A DNA stretch of 64,000 bases from Mesostigma viride (GCA_009746045.1 RPFO01001316.1:1-64000), one strand, 5' to 3'; shown: positions 53,536 to 63,889, counted from the stretch's first letter. The notes: generated by a model not told the origin, from the sequence alone. Program-made: numbers and translations.

Positions 53536-55575
53536 TGTAAGATTGTAGCTCTATCGACCCGTGACCTACTCGGGTTAGAGTTAACGTAAAGGATTTACGT
53601 TAGGCAGGGCTGCAGGGCTCTTTGTGCTCAGACAGGAAGGCCTGGGGAGTTTGGTGAGCTGGTTTAGTCGCCTGCACAAACGGGTGGCTGTCAGCAGTGA
53701 TGTGGCAGAATGCAGGGCTATTTGTGAAGGTATTCACACAAGCCTTTATCTGAAGGAGTTGCTTCATCAGATGACTTCTAACACTCCTTGGCCACTTCAG
53801 GTTACCACTCTTCTAAAAACAGACTCCATGGGGATGGTGCAGTTCGTGCACAGACAGATGGCCATGAAGTAGGGACTTGGAATATCTCCTTCTAAACGAA
53901 TTGTCCTCCTTGGCCAATATTGAGCATATCCCTGGGGTTGATAATCCTGCTGATGCTTTGACCAAGCTAGTGCAGAAGGCAGCAGTGCAGTACAAGGTTC
54001 TTCAGTCTCTGATGGACCCATCTCAGCAAGCTGTCTAAGCTGGTGACTGGTTATAGGGCATTGGAGAAGCAGATTGTGTGGTAGTGTCAGCATTGTGACT
54101 GGCATAATACCTGTATTTTAGTCTGTACTAAGGCTCATGGACCATGGTACACTCACTCTGATCATAATCAGGTTACAGCCAGGTTTTGGCTGGGGTTCAT
54201 GCTGTTGACTACACAAGGTTGACAGGTCCATTACAGACCATGTATTCTATTTTAAAAGAAATGTATATTTGTACATACTTCTCATAATGGTCTGGGAACC
54301 TTCATACTGGGGTTTATAGGGCGGGGTTCGATTCCCTGGTATTATGTTTCTACAAGCTGGCCTGTTCAGGTGTTTGCCTGTTCAGACTTCCCTAGTTCCC
54401 CAGGGCAGGATTTAATTGTTGCCTATGTGTTTCATTTTGTCATTTGTTTGCTGTGGCAGTTTACCATCTGGCAAGTAGACGGGCGCCGTAAGACGGGCGC
54501 CAATAGACCCCTGTTGAGAGAATGACAGGCAAACTATTGTAATACGCCTTACTTTGTCAAGTGGTATTTTAATTGTCATGGATTTATTGTACTTATATTG
54601 AATATGTACTGGGTTTTATGGGATTAGTATCTGGGATTAATGTAACTCACCGCCAGAAGGTCATTGTACTGGAGTCTCTACCGAGGTGATGGGATTAATT
54701 CCTGGAGAAGACCTCATAGAATTAACCTGTATGTATTTAATTTTATGTGTTTCTAATATCTGGTGGTACTCTGTAATGCCACTTCCATAGGTTTTCTCCA
54801 TTTCTCATGGAATGGTTTTCCCTGTGGCAGATCTGTTTCTTTTCCAGTTCCTTAAAAGAAAGGGCTGGGGGAATGGCATTGGCCATTAAAGACATCTGTT
54901 CAAGCTTCAAGCTGGAGTGAAGGACATTTCAAGCTACTTCAAGGGTCCCTGGCAGGGGATGTGATCCCTAACGAAAAGAAGGGATTGAAGTTAACGTAAA
55001 GAATTCACGTTAGATGGATAGAGATTGTTACGCTCTTTCCAACGGCACCTTGAACGCCTCATTTGGTTAAGGGACGTAAAAGTTATGACGTTTCCTAGGC
55101 TGTGCCGACAGTACCCGGCGCGCCACTGTGGGCGCGTACGGACACAGGATGTACAAGTGTCACATTGATAGTCCGCAGGACGTTGACAGGACTTGTACAG
55201 GACTTGATAGTCAATTGATAGGTAGGCGTGCTGTAGCGCGCCAGGACCTATGAGACAATTGATGCTGAGCAGTGTACGGATAGGTCCACAGGACTAGCCG
55301 TATATGGACAATTGATAGATCTGCGCGCCAAAGGCGTGCCAGAGTCTGTGTAATCAATTGATTGACAGTTCAGCTGTGACAGTGCAGCTGAATACTTGGA
55401 CGCGTCCCTAGCAACCTATATGTGTGACTTGGTAGCACCGGGACGCTAGTTCTTGCGTGCACGTTCTCTTGGCACTGTGACCCTGTCGCCTGTGCTGCGT
55501 GCAGTCTTGGAAGTGACGTGACTTATGTCTGTGTTCCTTATTCATAATAAAGGCAACTTCCTGCAAGAACCATGG
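53536..55575 (+). mobile_element. Copia fragment (RNase H to LTR) inserted into copia-3 in opposite orientation
   Basis: RNase H pieces: 53615-53870 (AGLFVLRQEGLGSLVSWFSR, SSDVAECRAICEG, LKTDSMGMVQFVHRQMA) and, after a frameshift, 53880-54037 (EHIPGVDNPADALTKLVQKA). Its 3' region has GGGTTCGATTCCCTGG (54319) and GGGCGCCAAT (54503). An LTR-like end carries repeated ACAGGACTTG / GATAGTC words, AATAAA at 55548 and CTTCCTGCA at 55564. Near-palindromes built on AACGTAAA...TTTACGTT occur at 53583 and 54996. Left and right limits are approximate; they are where the copia-3 minus-strand coding stops and resumes. Confidence 0.72.
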
Positions 55576-55581
55576 CGGAAT

Positions 55582-56124
55582 TCAGCACAACTCTCGCACA
55601 ACTGTTAGCAATGAGCTCTGAATCCGCACATCAGGATGGTCAAGGAAAGGAAGTCCCAAAATGGCTGGTCCATCATACCCCTCGAGCACGCAAAACGGCG
55701 TCTCCCTCCCCAAGATCGTCAGCATTACCTCACCCCGCACCGGCATCCTCACTAACCCAGAGAAATCCTCCACATACCTCCACTTGGACGCAGTGCACGG
55801 CAGATGCCTGGCTACTCCCTCACCCAGCAAGCACACCACCGCGTCAGTGTCCACTTCCAATCGACGACTACCCAGCCCGTCCGAATACCAGTTGGCAAGC
55901 TTAGAGACCGCAGCCACCAGCTCACCTGGCTCACCTCTCTCCCCGACAGCCTGGCTGTCGTCCATGGGGCTGTCGCCCTCACTTGGCAATGCAGGCCCCG
56001 CGTCGGCCAACCCGCCAACGCCACCAGCCTTCTGCCCCGCACCTGCGGGGGGCAGCATCGCCGGCCCGTGCAACCCCACCTTCGGCTGGCTCACCCGCCT
56101 CACCGGACCGTGGTACCATCCCAC
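55582..56124 (-). pseudogene. copia-3: aspartic-protease-like domain between INT and RT
   Basis: Frame of 180 residues. RRLEVDTDAVVCLLGEGVAR is the active-site region (D-T-D-A, Asp for Gly), then WRYVEDFSGLVRMPVRGEVM, then CVLEGYDGPAILGLPFLDHP, the conserved ILG segment, ending VRIQSSLLTVVREL. It aligns with the copia-2 domain at 35.2-35.5 kb and with the first residues of copia-1. Upstream is the integrase tail (56386-56913), downstream (beyond the inserted fragment) the RT linker, so the order INT-PR-RT is repeated in a second, diverged element. Confidence 0.75.
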
Positions 56125-56385
56125 CTTCGGCCACCCGCTCCTTGCCGGCCCGCGAGATGTTGCCCCCCAACTGCCGCTGCTCGCCCACCGTGGCAGCGCG
56201 TCGAGCTTCCTGCAGGCGCTCCACTAGGCGGGCTAGTACCGCGGCGCGCTGCTTCTCCTGGTCGTCAACGGCTGGGGCAACCCCCGAACCGCCCGACCCC
56301 ACGCTAGCGGGACCGCCCTTGGAAGGTGGCAACCCAGCTTCCGGCGAAAGGGAGCGAGTAGGTTGATCAGGCCCACCCCCCTCCC

Positions 56386-56913
56386 TCACCCCCCTGCAGC
56401 CCCGGGATCCCCCACCTCACCCCCAGCCTGCACACTGGGGTCCCTAACACCTTCCTCAGCGGGTGGGTCTGGCGGCCCCAGCCCGTCATAGTAGGGGCGC
56501 AGGTGTTTCCACGCTAGCAGCTTGTCGTAGCGACTGTCCTCTAGCGCTACCGAAGCAAGCATGTGATCAGGATCAATCTCCTTGACCACACCGGGACCTC
56601 TCCATAGGCCCCGTTTTCCATGACTGCCCTCCGCGTAGGCCCAGACCCTGGCTTTCACGCACGGCACATAAACCAGTCCACGTCGCAGGTCCATCTCTAC
56701 CATGCGCACGTAACGATCGCTCAAATAATCCCTGTACTCTTCCACAGCCTCAGATGACAACAAGCCCATCTCCACTCCCTTAGGCGTCACTGCCACCTGC
56801 CCACCCAACACCTTGACCATTACACGGTTGTTGAGAGATTGCTCTATCTCATTGCAGATCACCAGCCTCTCACGATACGAGCCTGTTCTCATCTTCTCCA
56901 TGCATGCCATCAC
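56386..56913 (-). pseudogene. copia-3: integrase C-terminal region
   Basis: Frame of about 175 residues. EIEQSLNNRVMVKVLGGQVA followed by VTPKGVEMG matches the copia-2 stretch RASMYVGEVPVTPLSL. The SH3-like tail is RVWAYAEGSHGKRGLWRGPG, VVKEID and LLAWKHLRPYYDG. The catalytic core lies beyond a breakpoint at about 56920 and is missing. A frameshift near 56385 separates it from the low-complexity linker that leads to the protease-like domain. Confidence 0.7.
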
Positions 56914-57429
56914 CTGTCTGTCGCCCTCCGCGAGCAGGCGATCTGCGACCCATTTGTGTTGTGCCGCTGTGCTACAGCGCTGGGTGGTCCCACGCGGAAT
57001 GGGGTAGATTTTTGCAAGAAAAAAACGCTAATTTCAATCGTCCGAAAACCGGACATTGCGCCGAAATTCTTGCCGAAAATTTGGCAGCCGAGCGAATTTT
57101 TCGCCCGACGGACTTTGCGCCGAAATTTTGTGTCTGCCGTGCTTCGAACTCAACCGACTCCTGCTGTTGCGTGCACTTTGTCCGATGCCTGCAGGCCACG
57201 CACGAATTTTGCGACCGAAATATGACGACTAGACAAGTTTATCGACGACCTACATCGATCTATTGCCACTTTTGAAGTCCTTGGCTTGCTAGCAGCTTTT
57301 GATTATCAATGCCGGGAACAAAATTGCCGAAATTTTTTATTGAATCAGTACATATATGTGCACATGTCCGTAATTTTATCATTCGCAATTTTGACATTGT
57401 CGGAGTATTTGACAACTTAGGCATTGCGC
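56914..57429. other. Spacer with CCGAAATT-rich sequence
   Basis: 56990-57230 is rich in GCCGAAATT / TTGCGCCGAA words. Short ORFs are present without motifs. It is the breakpoint of copia-3 integrase. Confidence 0.4.
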
Positions 57430-58032
57430 CTAGAAAAAGGTGCCCCATCCGTCGATGTCAAAATCGCCGAAGGAGTACACTCCCTGGTACTGGTCTCCCC
57501 TGTAGTTGGGAGGCTCGCCTGTATACATTTTGGTGTTCCACTTGGCCCCGCCGTTTTCCGCAGCAGCCAGGAACTCCTGCTGGGCCTCGGCCCTCAGGCG
57601 CATCATTGATACATTGGGAGAGCCCGGAATTTCCGTGCTCTCCACCACCACTCTCGCCTGATTGTCAGGCACGCATTGGTAAGCAGGGTTCAAATCTGAA
57701 TCGGGTGGCACCAGATCGATCATGCCATTGCCGAACGCAATGACACCTGCACCCCACTGTGCAGAAGGTCCGAGCAACTCTACATCAATTCTGATGTTTG
57801 CAGCGTGCTCATTTTTGTCGACCATCACATAGGTATGCTGAGAACCGAAAATATTGCTCTGCTCCATTTGTGACAGTGTTAAATTTCGGCAAGGTTGGCT
57901 GCTTGCAATCGACAGGAAATTGGTGACCCCGACAGCCAGACGCGCAAGGGTTATAACTGCAGGTAGAACCCAAAATTTGTCGATAAGGAGTAATGGAAGG
58001 GCACGACCACCAGTCACTAGTATTCGCTTCAC
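57430..58032 (-). CDS. Orphan ORF, unknown protein
   Basis: The open frame to 57430 spans 200 codons. The first ATG is at about 57867 (MEQSNIFGSQHTYVMVDKNE), giving about 145 residues; coding-like text extends upstream (VGVTNFLSIASSQPC), so an upstream exon is possible. The C-terminal half looks like a real, soluble protein: AGVIAFGNGMIDLVPPDSDL, AEAQQEFLAAAENGGAKWNT, TGEPPNYRGDQYQGVYSFGD, ending DGWGTFF. I do not recognise it. No close neighbour on the same strand. Confidence 0.45.
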   Translation of the reverse strand: MKRILVTGGRALPLLLIDKFWVLPAVITLARLAVGVTNFLSIASSQPCRNLTLSQMEQSNIFGSQHTYVMVDKNEHAANIRIDVELLGPSAQWGAGVIAFGNGMIDLVPPDSDLNPAYQCVPDNQARVVVESTEIPGSPNVSMMRLRAEAQQEFLAAAENGGAKWNTKMYTGEPPNYRGDQYQGVYSFGDFDIDGWGTFF

Positions 58033-58185
58033 CGGACACCTTTTTCAGCTTCCGGATAAAATTCAGCAAGAGCAGCGGCGATTAGATACTAAATATTGCG
58101 TTATTGGTTCGTACCGTACCCAGACAAAAATTGTACTAGTGACGCAATTGTACTAGGCGGAATGACAACTGCGCCCGGCAAATAA

Positions 58186-58407
58186 GTATTTATTGCTCCA
58201 ACCCCACACCTAACTTGTTCCGGAGCTGTTCGAAGCGAAGAGCAATGGAGGGATCGGACCCGAGCCAGATTTGAGTGCGGAACATGATGGCTGGCCTACC
58301 TCACTCCGAACATTAAGGTGGACCCGGGTTCGAATCCTGTCAGTGCTATTCGCTTCGAACAGTTCCGGAACGATTTTTTTTGTGGGGGTGGAGCAATAAA
58401 TTCTCGA
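58186..58407. mobile_element. MITE-like element with about 53-bp inverted repeats and a tRNA-like core
   Basis: The left arm starts TATTTATTGCTCCAACCCCA and continues TTGTTCCGGAGCTGTTCGAA. The right arm is its imperfect reverse complement (TTCGAACAGTTCCGG, GGGGGTGGAGCAATAAATT). Between them, CCCGGGTTCGAATCCTG at about 58324 matches a tRNA T-arm/B-box, but no full cloverleaf can be drawn. No ORF. Confidence 0.75.
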
Positions 58408-58689
58408 CATGCAGAAACAAATGTCGAATAGATTGTGCAAAAAAATATCGAAATCCTTATCATTATTTAAATATACAGCATAAAATTATGTTGCAGTAAA
58501 AAATAACTGTTAATTGAAGGCCGCAAAAAATTATCAACTACCCTTAAACTTGACCTCAGAAAGATCTCGAAAAATATATACAATATATGCGGCCACCTTT
58601 TTACACCCTACTGAAGCCCCACTCTAAAGATATAATACGAGCCGAAACTAGGGCGTCGTCTACCCGCAGCGAGACCCCAATTTCTTGTT

Positions 58690-61600
58690 TAAGTCGGTGC
58701 CGGCCCCTCCGGGGCTTCATCCTTGATCACCAGCGCAGTAAGCCACTTGTCGAGCTCCTTGCTCATCCTGATGTCGGCACACATTCCGTCGCTGCGCACG
58801 CGTGCTTCTAGCCGGAGAGCCGGAGCGACGCAGAGATAGCAATTCACAAGCTCGGGCTGGCGTGACGGTGGCCAATCCTCAACGTTGAGCGTGAAATGCA
58901 GGGGGTCATGCTTATCCCGCTTCCAAATCCGAACGGGAAGAATGCCGTTCCCGGCGAGGAACAGCTCCTTCTCCCGTCCGTTCCGGCCCTCGACCCACCT
59001 CTCGAAGTTTCGTCTAACACGATCGGCCCGGCTTCGCTTACAACCTCAGCCAACCAGAACGGGTGGATGGGATCGTGATCCGTGTCCTTGTCCGATGGAA
59101 CTGCCACATAGTCGTGGAGTCTCATCTGCCGGCCCATCGCCTCCCGCTTGTCCTTCAGCTGCTCCCCCCGCGTCACCATGCGAACCGGAGGGTTGGGCTG
59201 GCTCGGTGGCAGCAAACGGACAGTTTTCATCGAGCTTCCTGCATCATTGAACTCGATGATAAACGACCACTCGCTTAGACATCCCTCAAACCGCCCAGCC
59301 AAACAGGGCGGACAGTAGCAGGAATAGCGCCTAATCATCAAAAGGCCAGGGTCGGACTTGTCCAGTCGCCACCAATGCGCCTTCTTGATGCCAGGCACCT
59401 CCTCACCTCCGCGCGTCGGCCGGACTCGACGTCCTGTCATCAAATAGTTAGGCAAAAAGAATACCGTTCAAGTTAGCAAAATTGACCAAAAATCAATAAA
59501 ACAGGGTATAGCTGCAGAGAGACCCCTTACAAAAAAAAATTAACGACAAGACATCAAGTGATCAAAATTCGACACAGGGTATAGCTGCAGAGAGACCCCA
59601 TTCGAATCATAATAACAACGTACGACAAGATATAAGTGATCGAAATTCGACACAGGGTATAGCTGCAGAGAGACCCCATTCGAATCATAATAACAACGTA
59701 CGACAAGATATCAAGTGATCGAAATTCGACACAGGGTATAGCTGCAGAGAGACCCCTTCATACCGATAGAACAAGCGAAATTTCATACCTAAAAGAAAAG
59801 CAACCCATTGACAGTATATAGGGTCTCTCTGCAGAGATACCTTTATTGGGTTTGAATTTTTATAGAACAGCGGCAGTTGACGTCTTAAAACCTGAAATAA
59901 CACACAATTCCGTACCGGGGGTAAAAGGAAGAAGTGGCGAGTGACGTTCTCGGCCCGCGCGCGGGCCGACTCCCTGCTCGATGTCTTGCCGCCCTGCCAG
60001 TTCTGGTTCAAGTAGGCGACTAGCTGGTGGGTCTCAAGTATGTGCTGGTTTTCGGGAATCCTCTGCATTTCCCTCAAGACGCACTTGCACTTCGCTCCTT
60101 GACCATCCACCTCCCCCTTCCCATGCTGCTCCCCCATGTAGTGGAACTCAAAGGCCTGCAGGTCGGGATCCCCCATGAGCAGACCGTTAATCTGGTTAAT
60201 CACGTACCTGGACTTAAACTGCACCGCGCAGTTGTCCGAGCACATGTACAGGTTTCGCACCTCTACCCCTACTTCTACCCGCAGGGTTTCCAGAATCTTG
60301 CGAAGAGCGTATACGAGTGCGCGCTCGCCCCGCTTGATACTGGAATCCCCCAGGAAAAAGAAGACGCGCTTTTCCAGCTCGCCGTTGAGCCGATAACGCA
60401 CGATCATGGGCATCAGGATGTGGCTGCGCTTGTGGAAGTACTGCGACTGCAGTTGGACGTAGCTGCTGTTCTCGTAGTTCTCGGCCCAGTCGCCGTGCAC
60501 GAGCACGTCCCCCTCTCTCAGATTCTTCTCCCGATCCTTGATTGTATCCGCCTGCGACCAGGCCGTAAAGCAGTGCACGGTGAACTTGTCCCACCTCTTA
60601 AGAATCTCGTCCCGCAGCTCAGCTGGGGTGGACCTCATTTGGACTTGCTCGGGCCGCTTCACCTTCTTCGCCGCCCTGCCATCGGTCTCGCCCTGTTTCG
60701 CAAAGGTCCGCAGACAGTTTCGATTTGCAATAAAATCGCATTTCGATAAGATAACTGCAACTCACAAAGGGTCTCGCTGCAGCTATAGGTCACAAAAAAA
60801 AAAGTCAACAACATTTTAACGGAGAAATAAAATCGAAACCTACTCACCCTCACCCCTCGGGTCACAGTCTGCTCCACCATCTCGAACTTGAACCAATTCA
60901 GAATCTCCGTGGAATTCTTGTCCCGATCACACTGCACCCAGTTATTATGGATGCCGCATGATTCCTCAGGACAGAACCCCTCCACACACGCCATCTTCAG
61001 TATGCGGTGAACCCTCTCCGTCCTCGGCACCCCATCTTCGTCCTCCACCAGCCTCTCAGAAATGTCGAGGTCTTCCAGGTCCCGTCCCCGCCATTCATCT
61101 TCCCCCTCCCCCTCTTCCATCCCCCCGCCCATTCCGCCCCCTTCACGCAGCCCGTTATCCCTGCCGTCAGTCTCGGCGGACACCGGGCAGTGAAAGTGCT
61201 TGATCCAGTCCGTCGAGTGAATGGCTTTCCACATTCCGCAAGTACCGTCCGGCTGTCTGTACTTGGAGCATCCCGCACACTCCGCGCCACACTTGCAGTT
61301 CTTGCCGTGGTTCGCATTGCAGTGCTTGGTCCACGCCCCCATGGCCGACTGCATGGTGACGTGCTTCTCACACGCGCACAGGTTCCTCTCCTTCCACTTG
61401 CCCTTGATGCAATCGGGCGCGTATTTGCAGAAGGTCGTGTAGCCCACGTGAATGCCCACGTCCTTATCATACTGGTTACTCCTTTTGTTCCAGTACGCAT
61501 GCTTTTCGAGAAAGTGATTGTACATGTCCTCCTTGGAGGTCATGTAATAGCGCGCTCCCTCAACGGCGACGAGCACCCCGTGATTGCCATGACCCTCCCT

Positions 61601-62413
61601 GCTGTAAGTGCGCTTGACATCCTTCATCTGGGAGGAGGCGCGCGACTCATCATCGTGCATCCACGCGTCCACTATCGCGTCAATCACGAATTGCGGCAAA
61701 GGGCGCCCCTTGCGAGCCTGCGCGTGTCTGAGGTAGTCCAACTTCTGCTGCCTTCGTATCGCGCGAATTCCGCGAATCTTCTTGGCGTCCATCCCCGTCA
61801 GGTTCTCCAACTCCGCGGCCGAAAACTCCTTCTCCAAGTCGTCACCACAGTAAAGCGTGGACATCAGCACCATCCTGACGTCTCTGTCTGCGTCGCTTTT
61901 GGTCAGACCATCAAAAAAGCCGTTAATCCGAGCCACCCAGAACCTGTTCAGTTCTGCCATCCGCTCCTGATTGTAAAGCTTTTTCGCCTCCTCATGATAC
62001 TTCCCGTGACCTAGTTCAGCGGCCCTAGAGTTAAAGCCAGCAATCATCTGGTCGAAAGCCGGCCCCCGCCCCTCGGGTTTTGTCATCGCCTGAGCCGCTT
62101 CAAACGCCTGGTCAGCGAAATATTCCCCAATAACCCTCTTTGATTTCGAGTATTCTCCCGGCCGCTTGACTTCCTTGGCTTCAGGCTGCGCTGGATTCTG
62201 GTTCTCATCTCCGAAAACCCTTTTTGCGCCAGTTGACTGCTTCGTCCCGGTGTTCAACTTAATTGCACTGAATCCTGGACGACCGGACGCAAGGGCGAAA
62301 ACTCCCACCCGTTCGCGTGCTGCATGCCATGACGACCGGCACAACGAAATCCATGCAAATCGAGTATCGTTGGGAAAAGCGACAATTACAGACAAAGTTC
62401 GAAAGTGTATCAT
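58690..62413 (-). CDS. Gene C: multi-exon DDE-type transposase-like protein
   Basis: Firm exons (minus): 62413-60848 (522 codons, donor GTGAGT) and 60692-59916 (259 codons, donor GTACGG), joined in phase. Later coding lies at 59440-58985 and, one frame off, 58995-58694 (ERWVEGRNGREKELF to EAPEGPAPT, stop TAA). The first exon ends in a Cys/His-rich region: TFCKYAPDC, KERNLCACEKH, HGKNCKCGAECAGCSKYRQP, EGFCPEESCGIHNNW. The second has a DDE-like core: VHGDWAENYENS, then FFLGDSSIKRGERALVY, CSDNCAVQFKSR and MGEQHGKGEVDG. The tail has RRYSCYCPPCL and HDYVAVPSDKD. This D-W-A-E-N-Y / S-D-x-C / H-G-K-G-x-x-D-G order recalls a widespread eukaryotic transposon-like family (from memory). An upstream exon near 62740 (MSREGEENLKS) is possible; the 59916-59440 splice is unresolved. 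Confidence 0.7.
59504..59759. repeat. 77-80-bp tandem repeat in a gene C intron, each with the CTGCAG motif
   Basis: CAGGGTATAGCTGCAGAGAG followed by ACCCC starts near 59502, 59575, 59653 and 59732. The last three copies share ATTCGAATCATAATAACAAC and TACGACAAGATAT. The array lies between gene C coding blocks. Confidence 0.9.
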
Positions 62414-62699
62414 TTTTTACCACGATTGGGGTCTAGCTGCAGCTAGACCCTTAGAGGGGCTTTTTCCGTTAGACGAAAAGATTACCTGATGTGGTGAACT
62501 TAGCATACCCCGACCAAGATTGGGGTCTCGCTGCAGCTAGACCCTTCATTGCGGCGTGCGATTGTTAAATCACAGACTTCTGATTCATTAATTTTATAGC
62601 AACCATAAAGAGGGTCTAGCTGCAGCGAGACCCTTGAATTTAAGCTATTGCTTGTGGTTATAAATGGTCTAGCTGCAGAGAGACCCCAATAAGGACGAA

Positions 62700-63185
62700 A
62701 AGATTTCAGGTTTTCCTCACCTTCGCGGCTCATTCTCTTATTAGTTCTCCCAGAACACTCAGATACCTGCATGGCGAGAATAACAAAAATAACACAGTAG
62801 CATTGATAAAATTGTTTATCAGAAAATATATATACTAATTACAGTATATTTTGCAAAAGATTTTATAATATATTGTGAATAGCATGGTTAAATTCCACAT
62901 ACTTTAATAATATGGTATGTTAAAGTATATAGAATCATTATTTAGTAAATGATTTACAAGAAAAAGTGGTATAGACTATTATTATTATATAGTTCGGCAA
63001 TCTATGATAGTAAGACATACCGGATGTCAGGTTTATCAGCGGCCTCCAGGGCTATAGCGTCTCGCTGCAGCGTGACCGTTTGGTGCTATGACTGATTTCA
63101 GTAGATGTGCAGAAAAAAATTTATTTCCATGACCACACCAGGAATCGAACCCAGAACCTCATTGACATTTCTGCATGGTAACGAT
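62700..63185. other. AT-rich upstream region of gene C
   Basis: 62790-63010 is strongly AT-rich and non-coding. At 63130-63152 the minus strand has GGGTTCGATTCCTGGTGTGG, a T-arm-like sequence, without a matching acceptor or D arm. Confidence 0.45.
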
Positions 63186-63186
63186 G

Positions 63187-63513
63187 TCAGCCAAACATCC
63201 GAATGTTCCCAGGTAAATGGGCTGGAGGTCGTCTCTTTTTATACCTGCGGCCACAAGCACGGGTGACGGCATATTGGATGTCGTCCAATCCGCTAGCTTG
63301 GTTCCAAAAGATGGGATCGAGCTTTTGCACCAGCGCCGCGCTTCCAGTTTTCAGTTCCGTGGGGAGGAACGAGGATGCCACGTTTCCAATTTTTTCAATA
63401 CCGTTCAGCCCTGTGACGCCGCGTCCGGTTTGCGAATTGCGACCGTCCCATCGCCCATCGAAAAAGAAGCGCAGCCGCAGAGAGACCCCATAGCTAATAG
63501 TAACCAGCTGCAA
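63187..63513 (-). CDS. Small ORF, unknown, possibly an exon
   Basis: 108 codons with coding-like composition: NGIEKIGNVASSFLPTELKT, SAALVQKLDPIFWNQASGLD, DIQYAVTRACGRRYKKRRPP. No ATG at the 5' end in a good position, so it may be an internal or last exon of a gene starting beyond 63.5 kb. It is on the same strand as gene C. Product not recognised. Confidence 0.3.
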   Translation of the reverse strand: MQLVTISYGVSLRLRFFFDGRWDGRNSQTGRGVTGLNGIEKIGNVASSFLPTELKTGSAALVQKLDPIFWNQASGLDDIQYAVTRACGRRYKKRRPPAHLPGNIRMFG

Positions 63514-63889
63514 CCGTTTGCATGCTACCTGCTTTTTTACAACATCGCTTTGCTACCTGTGCATAACGAAAGGAAATCGGTCTTCAAGCAATTAAGGCAA
63601 TCGGTCTTCATTTTCCCGCATAAAGAAAAAAGGTGAGCTTTTGCCGCATCGTGGATGGTAGGCTGACAAACTGCGTTCTATCAAAAACGGCAACTAAACA
63701 GCGCATGCACGCCGACGACACAGTTAGCCAGCTGGGCGAAGACATGTCCTTGCTGCCATCGCAAGAAACTCTATGTTGCAGCAAGAGTGATAAAAATGTC
63801 TGGCTTCCTTCTTTTCGTTGCTAGCGAAACCCTGCAGACATCTCGGTAGAGTCAGCTAAGCCGATCCTAATCCACATCTGGCATCCATC

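Larger units (their letters stand above)
58657..63490. repeat. Dispersed near-palindrome centred on CTGCAG (about 13 copies)
   Basis: The perfect form is GGTCTAGCTGCAGCTAGACC (62430-62449, extended by one G:C pair each side). Variants swap the flanks between TCTCG, TCTAG, TCTCT and TATAG. Copies: about 58657, 59504, 59577, 59655, 59734, 59821, 60769, 62429, 62523, 62612, 62666, 63058 and 63473. All lie in introns or flanks of gene C, none in its firm exons, and I saw none elsewhere in the window. Confidence 0.88.

Noticed and set aside
55572-55904. Apparent gag start (MAEFSTTLAQLLAM) just after an LTR-like end
   Set aside because: The opposite strand encodes the conserved end of the protease-like domain (DHPDVRIQSSLLTVVREL), which aligns with two other elements. 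The plus-strand frame is its shadow.
58285-58360. tRNA gene
   Set aside because: Only the T-arm is convincing. It has one mismatched stem pair and no A box, anticodon stem or acceptor pairing. The same holds for 63130-63152 (minus), 54319 and 30075.
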